Part shown: piece by piece, positions 11,471 to 23,828 of the stretch | Layout of the letters: each line of letters opens with the position of its first letter | Position numbering within the stretch: the first letter of the stretch is position 1 | Assembly: GCA_963966185.1 (NCBI GenBank) | Contig: CAWZYM010000194.1 | Coordinates: forward strand, 48,501-112,500 | Reading direction: 5' to 3' | DNA length: 64,000 bases | Origin: Rhabditoides inermis | Lineage: Eukaryota > Nematoda > Chromadorea > Rhabditida > Rhabditidae | Notes under the pieces: model-generated | The model's input: the letters and a program-made list of their open reading frames with translations, nothing else | Told to the model about the DNA's origin: nothing | Databases searched by the model: none | Translations under genes and position numbers: made by a program

Positions 11471-12707
11471 AGTGGGTCCCGCGTTTTCGCGGTCCGCTAA
11501 TTACGAGAAATGACGCAGACACAAACCAGACAATCGGTCGATTATGGAAATGATCTCTGTTCCAAGGGGCGGCTGCCGGTTTTGTCGAATATCTTGACCA
11601 TGAATGAAAAATCTTCAAATTTTGCTACGTAGGCTTGTTTGTATGCCTATCAAGTATGCGCTCATGAATTTTTGTGAAATTTTATTCAATACGAACCGAG
11701 TTATTTCCAATTTTGCGTACAAAATAGGGGGTTAACTTTTAAACGCCCAATATCAAACCGATTTTCGACCCCGACCACACAGAACTTGCAGTCCTGCCTC
11801 AATTTGAGCAGCACCGTGACATTTATCGTTACCAACAGTTACTATCACTACTGCTGATAACACCTATTCTTTATTTGACAAGGATATGCAAATTTTAAAA
11901 ATTTGCATATGTGCCTATTTCGATGCAAATTGTGTTCGTCCGCACTGTCGCTATCTATTCTATTCAGACCTTCATAGTTATGTTCAAAAACATGGTTGAA
12001 GCACACCAACGAGTAGTTATGTTCAAAACATGGTTGAAGCACACCAACGAGTTCTGTAAGGTCGGGGTGGAAAATCGGTTTGAGATTGGGACGTTAGTGG
12101 GATAACTGCGAGTTGGGTCAACTTTGATACAGAATCAGAGTACTCTAATGGGAGGAAGATTCCATGATTATACATGTTGAGTTTTTCACTAGAAAACGGT
12201 TTAATATGGATTTTAATTTTACCCAATTTTTTGCTAATTATTGTGAATACCAGACTAAATTTTTCAAATTTTCGTACGTAGAGGTCCAGTAAACGGGTTT
12301 AAGAAGCTACCATCCAAAAACTAGAAAATATTCATCTGCTGAGGAGTTATTTCCGTTTAGCTATCAGATATCGATCACGACTTCAATGCGAATAAATCTG
12401 AACTACGAAGACGTCACGTACTCGTTTTTGCCTGAGGCTATTGGTACTCAAATTGGAAACAATCTATCGCAATTCAATCACATTTAGATCACTTTTCAAA
12501 ATATGACGCGGTTACGGTAGTTGCTGCGCTAGTGGCACAGTTCATTTCCCTACATTACGTATGCAATTTCATCTCGCCGCTAACCGGAAGTGAAAAGTGA
12601 AAAATGAACTAGCGAAACGCGTCTGGTATCTCAATTTATCAGGCGGGACTGTCACATCTCGTTTTCCATTTTTCGTTTCGGCGGACCGCGAAAACGGGGG
12701 ACCCACT
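11471..12707. mobile_element. TIR element flanked by TA, ends AGTGGGTCCC
   Basis: The left end AGTGGGTCCCGCGTTTTCGC and the right end GCGAAAACGGGGGACCCACT form inverted termini of about 28 bp with a one-base offset, each flanked by TA-rich sequence (TATAT on the left, ATATT on the right). TA targeting suggests the Tc1/mariner/pogo group. No transposase frame is left. A 38-bp direct repeat containing CATGGTTGAAGCACACCAAC lies at about 11978-12050. A related end pair occurs at 52.48 and 54.24 kb. Confidence 0.75.
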
Positions 12708-12947
12708 ATATTGACAAGCATGTGGCAATGAATTACCGCTACAAAATCATAAGAATGTTGAATGTACTCATATTTCACGTTAGCGGGGACGGAACCTTGG
12801 TTATCCGATCATGCCTTTCGAATACACGCGCTATTTACTGGGTAGACGAAGCTTTTTTCATATGCCGTATTTCGCTCCCATGAAAACATATCGAGTTGTG
12901 TCATTTGCTTGTTATAGTGATTGTTTGATGAACGCATTTTCCTTCAG

Positions 12948-13172
12948 ATCGTCGCCACTTCATGATCGTCGACTTCGTCGATGGCCCGACTCTATGATCA
13001 AGCACCGTGAGTTCGTCTACGACAACATTTTCCGTCTGGTTAGGGTTACTTATTCTTGTCATCAGCGCGTCTTTGTAGTTCGCAGAACGTGCTGATCAAC
13101 TCCCGTCGCTCTACAAGGGAGTCCTGGTTGCTGACAAGTTCAACCGCCTCCGCCTCGAAGTGACGCACAAAT
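12948..13172 (+). pseudogene. 3' end of an unrecognised gene, probably frameshifted
   Basis: After an acceptor TTTTCCTTCAG a coding-like stretch follows. One frame reads RRHFMIVDFVDGPTL and stops; the next reads MIKHREFVYDNIFRL. A 40-bp intron (GTTAGG ... TTTGTAG) can join that to FAERADQLPSLYKGVLVADK and a stop at 13170-13172. The change of frame in the middle of plausible protein suggests a one-base indel, meaning either a pseudogene or a sequencing error. Function not recognised. The 13173-14150 stretch after it shows only the inverted dispersed repeat at 13435-13505. Confidence 0.35.
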
Positions 13173-13319
13173 AGTAGCGTATTTCATACTGATATGTTCA
13201 TTGTTTGTACGTGTAAAATAATAAATATATGTTCAATATGTGTGTGCACATGCAATATAGTTCTGTACAAGAAATTAACGGTATCGTAAAAAGGAGATCC
13301 CAATGAAGGGGGATATCTG

Positions 13320-13505
13320 CATGCGGAGCGTTTGCATGACGAATGCAGAACGATTGCAGCATAGATGCAGGACGCGCGCATCCCGTAGGGATGTGTAATG
13401 CAGGCTACGCGCGTTCCTGTGTGCAGACTGCATTGAAGCTACATGCAGGAAGCACAGCGGTCTCAGAGAGAGAAAACGCGAGAGAGTACGCTTTCGGCAG
13501 AGAGC
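13320..13505. repeat. Inverted copy of the 0.35-0.6 kb repeat block
   Basis: TACATGCAGGAAGCACAGCG and then CGAGAGAGTACGCTTTCGGC are the reverse complement of the block at 345-445. Degenerate CATGC/TGCAGG motifs precede it, as in the other copy. Confidence 0.6.
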
Positions 13506-14196
13506 CAGAGTGACTGGAAACGACACCCACACACCCACCCACCCACACGCTGGCCTCTCGCCTCATGGGTGCGCGAAATCGCTCATAACTTCTTTCGGAG
13601 AAAAGATACAAAGATGCCCGCGACCAATGATCTGCCCTACGGAACGGTGCGAATCTAACTATCATGAATTAGATCAGTTCACATTGTTGCTAACATGACC
13701 TTTTGATATCGCTTCTTGAAAATTCTATATATATAAATGTAAATAAGATATACATGTATACATATGTAAAACGTCATATCAAAGATTTTTTCTAAATGTA
13801 TTTTAATGAAGATGCATTTTTACTCTGAAATATCTTTTGGCTTGGTCCGAATAAGGTCCAAACAAGCCTCTCACAGCTTATTTTTCAATGGGAAACTGTT
13901 GACCCCTTGAATCATTTGTTTGGCTGCAGCATTGAAATTCGTGTTTTACAGAAGGTGTTCACAGTCACATACATACGAATAATAGCTAATTGTAAGCGTT
14001 TCTAGTACATTGATAAGGAGAATACGTTCACAACTATGCATGTAGACGGAAAAGTTTTGATCTTCATTCACTTATTAATCGTGTATATTGCAACATAATA
14101 CATGTTTTCCATAAATTCGGTTACGTGAATTACATTTATTCCCACTCTGCGTAACATATGTACAATGAAAGCATGCATTGCTCATTGCTCGAGATC

Positions 14197-14754
<558 letters not shown>

Positions 14755-15155
14755 TTCCCTTTGAGAGACGTGGGGGCGCGCACCCGCTATGGTTACCCGG
14801 GCTTCGGCAACGACGAGGACATTCACTTTTGTAACTTACAGTATACCTGGTCCCGCTACCTGCTCCCTCTATTTGTTATTTTGTTCACTTGTAACATCTA
14901 GATGATCTGAAAGACGCCAAGTCTACGGAAAAGAGTAAGAAAGATGCGACCGGAAAGACTGGGAAAGGCAAGGGTGGCAAGAAGGGTTCTGCACAATCGA
15001 AAGGAGGGAAAGGAGGGAAGAAGGGGAAGATGAACGCGAAGGCAAAGACCGAGACACACAAGAAGACTCGCAAGAAGCCAGTGAAGAAAACCACTAAGAA
15101 GAAAAAAGAAGAAGTAAATTGTGATTGTTCTCAGTTTTTAATAAACAGTTTATAG
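14755..15155 (+). CDS. 3' end of an unrecognised gene with a lysine-rich tail
   Basis: Two exons fit in phase: 14755-14830, then 14902-15155 (intron GTAACT ... CATCTAG, 71 bp). The first reads GARTRYGYPGFGNDEDIHF. The second starts DLKDAKSTEKSKKD and becomes almost pure lysine, glycine and alanine, with KKTRKKPVKK near the end. The stop is at 15153-15155. AATAAA overlaps the final codons at about 15139, so either the 3' UTR is very short or the last exon actually ends at the GTAAAT donor near 15114. The tail resembles nuclear basic or RNA-binding tails, but I assign no function. The upstream part is lost in the GA repeat. Partial. Confidence 0.42.
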
Positions 15156-15845
15156 AACGTGAAAACAAGGTTTATACGTGAAAAATAGAAAAAAGGGACC
15201 TCATCGTTTTCATGCCTAATAAGTCTTACCGGTTAACTAGCTATTTTCTGCTAGAACACAACCATGTGTAACTCTAAAAATATGTTTGTGTTATGTTTTC
15301 TATTTCAGAAATTCTATATCTGTCTTTCTATGTATCTATAGGGTATTTCTCTCGTTCACGGTATGGCTATCATGGGTTTTTAGTCACGAGAACAACTTTG
15401 CTATTCGCGCGCTTGAAAGACTTTTTTTAGGGAAATAAGGATGTGTTCCCGAAATGCCTTCTTTAAATTTATTCATCTCTTTTCATGTTGAATTTCGTGT
15501 TGTATCTTGTGTCGTCGTAAGGCAAGAAAATCTCATATTCATGTATGATGTACCTTAATACAAACGATTGGAGCACTTTTGTTTACTCGAAATGAAATGT
15601 GTGATACTGTATTGTATTCTCGTAAATGTATTCCCTTTCTTTTTTTTTTAAAAATAAGTTCTTCGAAAAATACTCCGTTTTTTTTTTTGAAAATATGTAC
15701 TTGGAAAAATATCAGTGAATGCACGTTCTAGCGCGCGATTGGGCTGAAAACAAAGCATGCACACACAAACAATGCATAGATCAACAACACACAAGTCAAC
15801 AAAAAAGGCAAACCGCAAACGGTTTTTATCTGAAAAATCTGATGT

Positions 15846-15851
15846 TTTATT
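15846..15851 (-). promoter_or_regulatory. Polyadenylation signal AATAAA of the GPCR gene
   Basis: On the minus strand AATAAA lies about 29 bases after the chemoreceptor stop codon, which would give the short 3' UTR usual in nematodes. Confidence 0.6.
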
Positions 15852-15879
15852 CATACAATGGCAACATGAATTTTTCGTT

Positions 15880-17322
15880 TCAAACGTGAGAATTCGTTAC
15901 TTCACTGAACGTAGTAACAACAGACATGCGATGTTTCCGAAACACAAGGCAGAGTGCCGATCTGAAATTACGGTGTCACTAGAATGTCATTGAAATGCGA
16001 ATGAAACTTACCTATATGGTGTGATATGAACGAGACTAGCGATAGGCGACAGAACGGGCCCGAACGAAGTAGAAGTGAGAGTGAGGAATTCTAGATGAGC
16101 ATCGTTTACTATTGTCTACACAATGCGCTTACCTATCACCGGTGAAGTTATGATTTCGAGTTGATTGAGTAAATAACAGGTAGCTGATATCGAGTATATG
16201 AGAGGTAGTAGAGACTGGTGAGTGAGAGCATACACAAGTAAAGGTTACAGTGCATTTTGTGTCGCTGACTCACTGTGAGAAGCTGTCCGTGGAACTTTTT
16301 CGAGCGCTTGTTCGTCATTTTAGCTAGGATCTGAAGATGTTTAACGTATTAAACAATGGCAAAACCCTCGAGCTAAGTTGTTCTGTTTCACTACCTTTGC
16401 ATATTTCGATCACACATCATTAGAGATGGTCCGGTTAAACGTCATTTCGGTTATTTTTCCGGTTTTCGGTTATTTAACCGGTTCGGTTAACCCTGTTTTG
16501 CGTAGAAGACGAGTGTGCGTGTGCAACGAACACACGCACACTTGAGCCGCTTTTGCGTCCACGCATGCGTAGCATGTGTACGCAGCGTGGAGAAATATCC
16601 AAGTTTGCATGTTTCGATCACACATAATCGATAAACAATGATGAACTTTGTAAATGCACTTACTTTCTTTATCTTGGCTCTAACGACGAAACACGTTCCG
16701 ATCATGATAGGCGTAATGGCAATCGCGCTCAGCGAACTAACGGCTGAGATCGGCGCTCTAAACAACGTTACGTTCAGTTAACTGAAAACAAACGAAAAGG
16801 GGAAGAGAGGAAGATAGAAGTGGTGAACATGGTTTCGACTTCTGTTTGACCACTTGATCGTCTGTCGCTCACCTGACATCAGCAGTTCCCGTGATTGTCA
16901 GTCCCGTGAGATTGTAATCCGGAAAGTAGTGAGAAAGGTTCGTCCGAATCTCATCCCGTGGCGCTTCGGCGAAAAAGGCAAAGGTAGCCTAAACTCCATC
17001 AAATTTGAAAAAAGTTGTGATGCAAGAACTTACAAACTGAGCAAATGACGGCATATAAAGCACAAATATGAGACATTGAAGGCGAAATGAGGACGGAGCC
17101 TGAATTTTTTTTTTAGGCAGAAATTCATATTTGTAACTTACTTCATTTCGAAGAACCCATAGTCGGAAACAACAAGACGCTGTCAGTAAAGTGACAGTGA
17201 AGAAAATGAGATGGAGCTGAACAGCTGAACAATAAGTATATCATGCTTTCGGGAAACCTCATTCCGGAATCTGACCGTTATCTCTCTCTCCCTCTCCCCC
17301 CTCTCTCTCTCTCCCTCTCCCC

Positions 17323-17356
<34 letters not shown>

Positions 17357-18091
17357 TGCATGTCTGGTTGTAAGCAAGGTATGCAGTTGCACTTTAGTGT
17401 TTGCTAATTGAGACTAAAAGCATACCTCCACAGCGAATCCATAGTAGCACGCCGCACTGCCGAACCAACTGCACGGACCATGCGCCACCATCGCTACGGA
17501 CCAGCCGAAAGGTACATACCTGGAATCTGACCGTTTTCTCTCTCTCTCCCTCTCCCTCGCTCTCTCTCTCTCCCCCTCTCTCTCCACCTGGAAGAGTGTG
17601 TATACACCAGTAACATACATAATCGGTTTGAATGGGAGTTTCTTTTACAACAACAGAACAACGTTCTATACTCCACATAGTGCCAATCGTTCACCATTCG
17701 TTACGTAATTTGTACGTATCATAATCGTCTAAAAGAGACAGAACACAGAAAAACGAAAACCCATCATTGCAAGAACCACTCCAATGCACACTAACTACTC
17801 AGATGTAAACTTGTGATTGCGTAGATAACAGTATCATTATAAACGTATTGTACTTTATATTTGCGAATACAAATGGTTGGCAACAACAACAACGCACCTG
17901 GTTATCGTGAATACGTCTGCAGCTGCTAGTATAATGTCGGTCAACGCCGAATTCACCAGCAACACTTTGTACGACTTGAACATGTCTCCGGACTTGGTGG
18001 CGATTAGAACGATCAATGTGATGTTGAGTAGAGTGGCGAGCACGAAGTTGCTAGTGTGAATTATGATCGCGCCCGTAACGATAACATCCAT
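15880..18091 (-). CDS. Nematode chemoreceptor-type seven-TM GPCR (Str/Srd-like)
   Basis: Ten exons join in phase: 18091-17898, 17519-17426, 17216-17142, 17099-17034, 16988-16873, 16757-16664, 16330-16274, 16214-16133, 16090-16012 and 15961-15880, giving 312 residues. Helix 1 contains NFVLATLLNITLIVLIATKS. AHGPCSWFG precedes helix 3. SAIAITPIMIGTCFVV is a later helix, followed by ILAKMTNKRSKKFHGQ, the basic loop before helix 6. Helix 7 ends with the PYR signature (HITPYR). This order matches nematode serpentine receptors of the Str superfamily, which act as odorant receptors in sensory cilia; subfamily assignment (srd or str) is uncertain. The start Met at 18091 is chosen for length; another in-frame ATG lies just upstream at about 18112. 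At the exon 7-8 join the family's usual Q-x-LLP context is shortened (see findings). A (CT)n run lies in the second intron. Confidence 0.85.
17281..17355. repeat. (CT)n with a C14 tract in a GPCR intron
   Basis: CT dinucleotides interrupted by a run of about 14 C, inside the intron between exons 2 and 3 of the chemoreceptor gene. A second CT run is at 17537-17584. Confidence 0.9.
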
Positions 18092-18299
18092 TGTTGCACC
18101 TGAGCATATCAATAGTTAGTATGTTATGTTATACAGTGACTACATTCGCGTGCTGTGCAATAAAGTAGCAGGCAAAATATCGTAGTACAATGTAACATTT
18201 AATAAAGTTCATTTAATAAAGTTTTCGTGTATGTTATGTCACGGCAGAAAAAACTTTATTATATGTTACAATGTACTAACAACGCAAACTATATCATCG

Positions 18300-18617
18300 T
18301 TAAAGGAAGTGTACACTCTAAATTTCGAAGTTGAGTTAGCACCGGGAAGTGAAAATATGATGAAAACGATGCAGTTTTGCCAGTATAACTATTTGTTGAA
18401 AATGCCGGCAAGACAATAAAAAATGAGCGCAAAATGTGTCAAAATGCAGAAATTGGTGCCAATTGGTGCCAATTTACAATGTTCAACAGAACTTTTCACA
18501 GACTTAAAGGTATCTCCGACACATATTTGTAATGGCGAAAGTGCATCATTTTCATCATATTTTCACATCCTAGTGCTAACTCAACTTGGAAATTCAGAGT
18601 GTACACTCCCTTTAATC
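18300..18617. mobile_element. TTAA-flanked MITE, family 1
   Basis: It starts TTAAAGGAAGTGTACACTCT and ends with the near-perfect inverse AGTGTACACTCCCTTTAA. Inverted arms are about 44 bp. TTAA at both ends suggests piggyBac-type target choice. The interior has no real gene. Confidence 0.75.
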
Positions 18618-18994
18618 ATGTTTCTAACAAGGCTGACCGATTTGAAAAAAAGTAGCATACAAGACAAGTACTAAAGTAGAATAGTACAACAATAACAGGT
18701 TGGACAATATCCACTAATTGTCGGATGACCTATATTATTATATGACATTTGGGTACTAGGAACTTGCGAGGGTTGATAATTACTATTACAGTCTAGTAAC
18801 AGGAACAGTTGTGAACGAAAAACCATACATGCGAATTATGCTACGATCTACGATGATACAAAAAGGCAACTCTTCAACGCATCAACTTACACTCTAGACA
18901 ATGCACGAACAGCCTTTTACATTCCAAATAATTACGACCTCGTTAACAAAAAAAACCTGACATGACAAAGACATCATGTTAGGTTAAATAATAC

Positions 18995-19563
18995 TTAAAG
19001 GTAGTGTACCCTCTGAATCTGGGTGTATGTGTAGATACAACATGTCATTGTTTACGACTCAATGAGTATATTATGATGATGCAAATATATATTCTGAAAC
19101 AATTTAGTTTTAAAAAATCATTTAAATATTGGAGTGAGAAATCGTAGAAACTAATAACTTTTAATCAGCTTGGGGGTGTGTGCACAACTTGCACGAAGTT
19201 ACACAATTTGACCACACTATCGGATGTTTCATTCAAGACAATTTATTTGCAAGTGTTTATATTGTTTCTTATGTCATTCTTATTTTATATAACATTTCTA
19301 CTATGTGTTTCTTTTACTAAACTGGCGAAAACAGCTGATGGGAAATTATATGCTAAACGCATAAAATTCTGTTAAAAATCATAACTCACAACGTTGCGCA
19401 AATATGCGTATCATGTTGGATTTAAACAAATGTTTGATAATTTTTAATTTCATTATTTTTCATCACAAACAACCATAAACGACATAAAAATACCTCTAAA
19501 AAGCATTGATAATACATTCGTGATACTTTTTCATATTGGATTCAGAGGGTACACTACCTTTAA
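18995..19563. mobile_element. TTAA-flanked MITE, family 2 (copy A)
   Basis: The left end TTAAAGGTAGTGTACCCTCT and the right end AGAGGGTACACTACCTTTAA are inverse copies. It is 569 bp long. The same family lies in opposite orientation at 55255-56114, sharing the internal sequence around GTGTGTGCACAACTTGCACG. Confidence 0.82.
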
Positions 19564-19943
19564 ATGTCGTCATGTCAAAACAAGAATACTGTTTTCTTTT
19601 TCTTCATTGTAGCTGGCTACGATTCGCGTTCATAAAAGTTACTAGCTCCGTTTCAAAAACATGTTCAAACGATATACAAAACACGATAATGATGTTCGTA
19701 CAAAAACAATTTTCTTACCAGGACTCTCTCTCTCTCTCTATCTCTTCGATGTTGTTGGGCATATCCTCCAGATTGTACCTACAAAACGATCTGAATTCGG
19801 TTTTCCTCATATTTAAAAAAAAGTTAATCAAGTTTCGAAGTTCGAAGAAACAGTTCCTGTCAAGGATACCTGTCCGGACTTGTTGAAAGTTCGATAACTC
19901 TAAACGAAGTTTTTAACTTTTAAACTTGGTTTCATTTGATTTG

Positions 19944-19945
<2 letters not shown>

Positions 19946-20002
<57 letters not shown>
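19946..20002. repeat. (AT)n microsatellite
   Basis: About 28 uninterrupted AT dinucleotides between the MITE and the SINE. There is no gene within 19564-20569. Confidence 0.95.
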
Positions 20003-20004
<2 letters not shown>

Positions 20005-20569
20005 ATCGGTTTGTTACTGGAGTTGCCGCAAATTTGGATTATCGATGGATATCGATCGATTATCAGCATCTATGTCAACATTGGTTCAATGGTATGGTCC
20101 GCAAGACGATTGCTCTCTACGGATGGAAATGCAAGGGCCCGATTAGTGAACCTGCATCTTCCATTCGAAAAAAAACCCCGATCATCTTAGGTTCCTAAAA
20201 GTGAAATCGTTTTTCAAACTCATCGGATTTCAAAACACATCAGATGCGCTGTGAATGGCGTCGGCAATAGCGAGCTTTAAATTGTCGCAACAATATCACA
20301 GCAGCTCTAAATAAAGCAATGTGGCTGCAGCGAGAGACGGCAGGTTTCAAGGAGAGTAGATGCAGCCGTTACTCAGCAAACACTCCAGTGGAACGGCAGG
20401 AACTCGCGCGTTTCCAAGGTTCAGAAGAAAGTTTCAAGGAAGATGTTTCGATGAGAGTAGAGTTCTAAGGAGAGCGCGACGCAGCACACACTCCAGTGGA
20501 ACGGCGATGGCAGCTGTTGCAGGGGAGCGAACGGAGAAACCGACACTTAGGTGCAGCGGAGTTGTTTTT

Positions 20570-20852
20570 TTAGCCGGTTCATTCCGGGGTCCTCCTAGTC
20601 GAGAACAAGATGGGATTCTTGGATTACGACAACGTCAGCAGAGGGAGTTGGGTTGGGTGGCGTCGGACGTCTTGAATTCCGTTCTTGAGTCCGTAGACGG
20701 TGCTGTGACGCCTTCTGGCTACCATGAGAGTGGATTGCCACACCACAGGGGCTGGGTGAATTTAACGAGAGTGGTTGACTCCGAGGGGGGTCGAACCAGC
20801 GACCGTGAGATTGAGAGACGAGCGCTCTATCCACTGAGCCGCGCCCTCGGCT
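20570..20852 (-). mobile_element. tRNA-derived SINE
   Basis: On the minus strand it begins GCGGCTCAGTGGATAGAGCG, a pol III A-box, and carries GGTCGCTGGTTCGACCCCC, a B-box, 30-odd bases on, followed by about 220 bp of body. The cloverleaf is not intact enough to call a tRNA gene. The left flank holds a repeated CACTCCAGTGGAACGGC motif (20384 and 20490). The plus-strand open frame through this region is incidental. Confidence 0.65.
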
Positions 20853-21626
20853 AAGTAATAGTTAGACACAGCCTATTCGGTCCTCTTTTCAAAATAGGCA
20901 CACACAGATGATGTTATAGTGTTTATCCTGCAGATGTAATATTGGGGCCGTGGCGGCTCCGCTCACTTTCCATATAGGGATATAGGGAGAGGTGGCGTGG
21001 CTCCCAAATACAACCCTATGCGCATTTGCGGACATAACGGAGGACAAAAGAAGACTAGAAACAAGTGGGTTGAGAAAGTGGCCGACACGCTTTTATTATG
21101 TGACCAATAACACACGGCACTCACACGATTATATATTTTTTCACACGGTTATATATGTATACAAATGTCAAGACAGAAATCACAGTAATCAACATCTTAC
21201 AAAGAATCGACACTCAATCCGAATCATCGTGTGAATTTATGTTCCTGCAGTTCTGCAAACCTGCCGTTTTGAAGTCGTAAAGTTCGAGTCTGAAATTGAT
21301 TGTCAACGAGATTGTACAGAATCTTTCATAATTTCTATGAACCCTCACTTCTCTTTTTAATAATCATTCATCTCGATCGATTTCTGCAAACGTAAAGCTT
21401 GCAACTGTATTTGTTTTATATAGCCATTCTTATAATTATTATTTCTTCTTTCCCCGCGCTTTGCGTTCGGTTCGACTGAATCATCCTGCGCGACGACCCT
21501 TAAGCTAAGCGATGCAGAAGCTCAAGTGGATGCAGTACTACTGGCTCGAGAAAACACACGCGACTACGTGGAAGGAGCAACCGGAGCTTCCCCATCGTCT
21601 ATCGAGGAGAGAGGAGAAACGGTGGG

Positions 21627-21628
<2 letters not shown>

Positions 21629-21669
<41 letters not shown>

Positions 21670-21678
21670 AAGAGAGAA

Positions 21679-21752
<74 letters not shown>

Positions 21753-21753
21753 C

Positions 21754-21806
<53 letters not shown>
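21629..21806. repeat. (GA)n microsatellite upstream of the EB gene
   Basis: A nearly pure GA run ending about 100 bases before the proposed start codon of the EB-module gene; it may lie in the promoter or 5' UTR. Confidence 0.95.
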
Positions 21807-21808
<2 letters not shown>

Positions 21809-21906
21809 CTCATGACGCGCGTTTACACACCTGTATAACGCTGCGCATCACGGCGGCACACAAATCCACGCATTTTTGCGCGGCTCCGTGCACATTTCGT
21901 ACCGCT

Positions 21907-22989
21907 ATGATAATATTGATCGTACTGCTCCTACAACTACATGGTACGTTTAGTCATGCATTACATTACAATAAAACGCAATTTATTACACTAGTTATGA
22001 AGTTGTGGCTTGATAGTGTTATATTGATACTTGATACTCATGCTCTCATCGCCTCAATGACTGCGCGCCTCTGTACAGTTGTCGAGGTGCTCGAATGATG
22101 TGTGTATCGATCGATATCAGCAGCGATATACTCTGCGCCAGAGCGATAGTTTTCGATCTACCTCGCTTGCAGTTCGAAATACGGTGCCATAACCGTCTGC
22201 CCCTCTTGTTTTGCGCGCTATTGCCGAGAGCTGACTCTCCGTCTTCCTCTGATCTACCCCACCGCGTGCAACTTATTGCGAGCATAGAACTATATGGCGA
22301 CTCTGGATAAATGATTGATTGATGTGATATGATTGATTGATTGATCAGATGCGTTCTCGCAATGTCCCAGCGGTCTGACAACGTATCTCTACAATGGAAG
22401 TAGCGCGGCTTGTTCACCACAGGTGGAATACGGTTTGATTCATTGAAGTCGTTTTTTTCGGGGAAAACCTCTTTTTTTTTGTTGAATGTTTCTTTATGTA
22501 CCCCCAGCACATGGGTTATTTTTTTCAATAAAAGATAGCCGTTTGAGTTCTGTGATTTGAGCTGCTATGTACGTAAAAGAGTTCCGAAAGAAAGTCATTA
22601 TGAAAAGTCGGAAGTTTTCGAGGGCAATCTGCGATTTGGGAGTGTTCTGAGAGTGATTCGAAAGCCAATCTTGAATGGTTCGACGGCATTTGGGAGTATT
22701 CCGAAGAGACCTTTTCAGCTGCCCACCTACTGTCCCTCCCTCCGCGCCGGTTTCTTCTGCCAGTACAGCGATCAGCTGACGCAGTTCATCTGCTGCGGAA
22801 AGCAGTCCAGTGAGTGAGAGAAAGAGAGAGAGAGAGACAGAGAGACAGAGAGAGAGAGAGGGAAGGAGAGAGAGAGAGGAAGGGAGAGAGGAGGGGAGGG
22901 AAGAGAGAACAAGGAAAGGTGGAAGAAGGAATGGAGAGGACGATGAAGAGAGAGAAGAAGGGAGATGAAGAGGGAGGGGTGGGAAGAGA

Positions 22990-23043
<54 letters not shown>

Positions 23044-23234
23044 CTCCCTAGCCTGCCTCATCGGCTCGCCCGAGCTGCTCCCCACCGGCTCAGCCCGTCC
23101 ATGCGCCTCTTCCACAGAGTGCAGTGCGGCCAGTGGGTTCACCTGCAGCCAGGGACAGTGCTGTCCCACTAACGTCACGGCCGGTGAGTGGGTGGTTCTC
23201 TCTCTCATTCTCTCCCTCTCTCTCTCTCTCTATC

Positions 23235-23280
<46 letters not shown>

Positions 23281-23767
23281 ACACACTCCCTCAATCATTT
23301 TGCCTTCTTTCTCTTGTTTTGAGATTTCTATTTGTCGTCTTGTTAGGTGCGCAGTTTTGCGTGAGATATTGTTGGAAAACCACCGAAGATGTGTATATTT
23401 TCTTTGAAACTCGCCGAGTAGACATGTTTCTTGAATCTACGGCTTTCTTCAGCTTCACCGTTTGTGTATAATAATCATCGTACGTTTGTACAACAGAATC
23501 GATCGTGCTTTTTCTGATTGTTTGTTCAGTGATATATGTCCTATTCACTGTTGGTTTGTGACGTCATACACATACTTGTTCTTTCAGCATGCACATACCC
23601 GCAAGTGGGTTTTGGAGGACAGTGTCTCAATCCAGTCAGCATAAATGGAGGTAATTCTCTTTTTTATAAACATACAGCCAACATTTTTCAGTCTGCCAAG
23701 CAAACATCCAGTGCCCTTCGAACTCGGAATGCAGAAACAGCAAATGCACGGTGAAGGAGATGAAGAG

Positions 23768-23828
<61 letters not shown>

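Noticed and set aside
20595..20834. Coding frames over the SINE
   Set aside because: The region has pol III A- and B-box-like motifs and SINE structure; the frames have no homology or splice support.
20780..20852. Functional tRNA gene on the minus strand
   Set aside because: A- and B-box motifs are good, but I could not close an acceptor stem; similar heads at 40.78 and 55.28 kb with SINE bodies point to retroposons.
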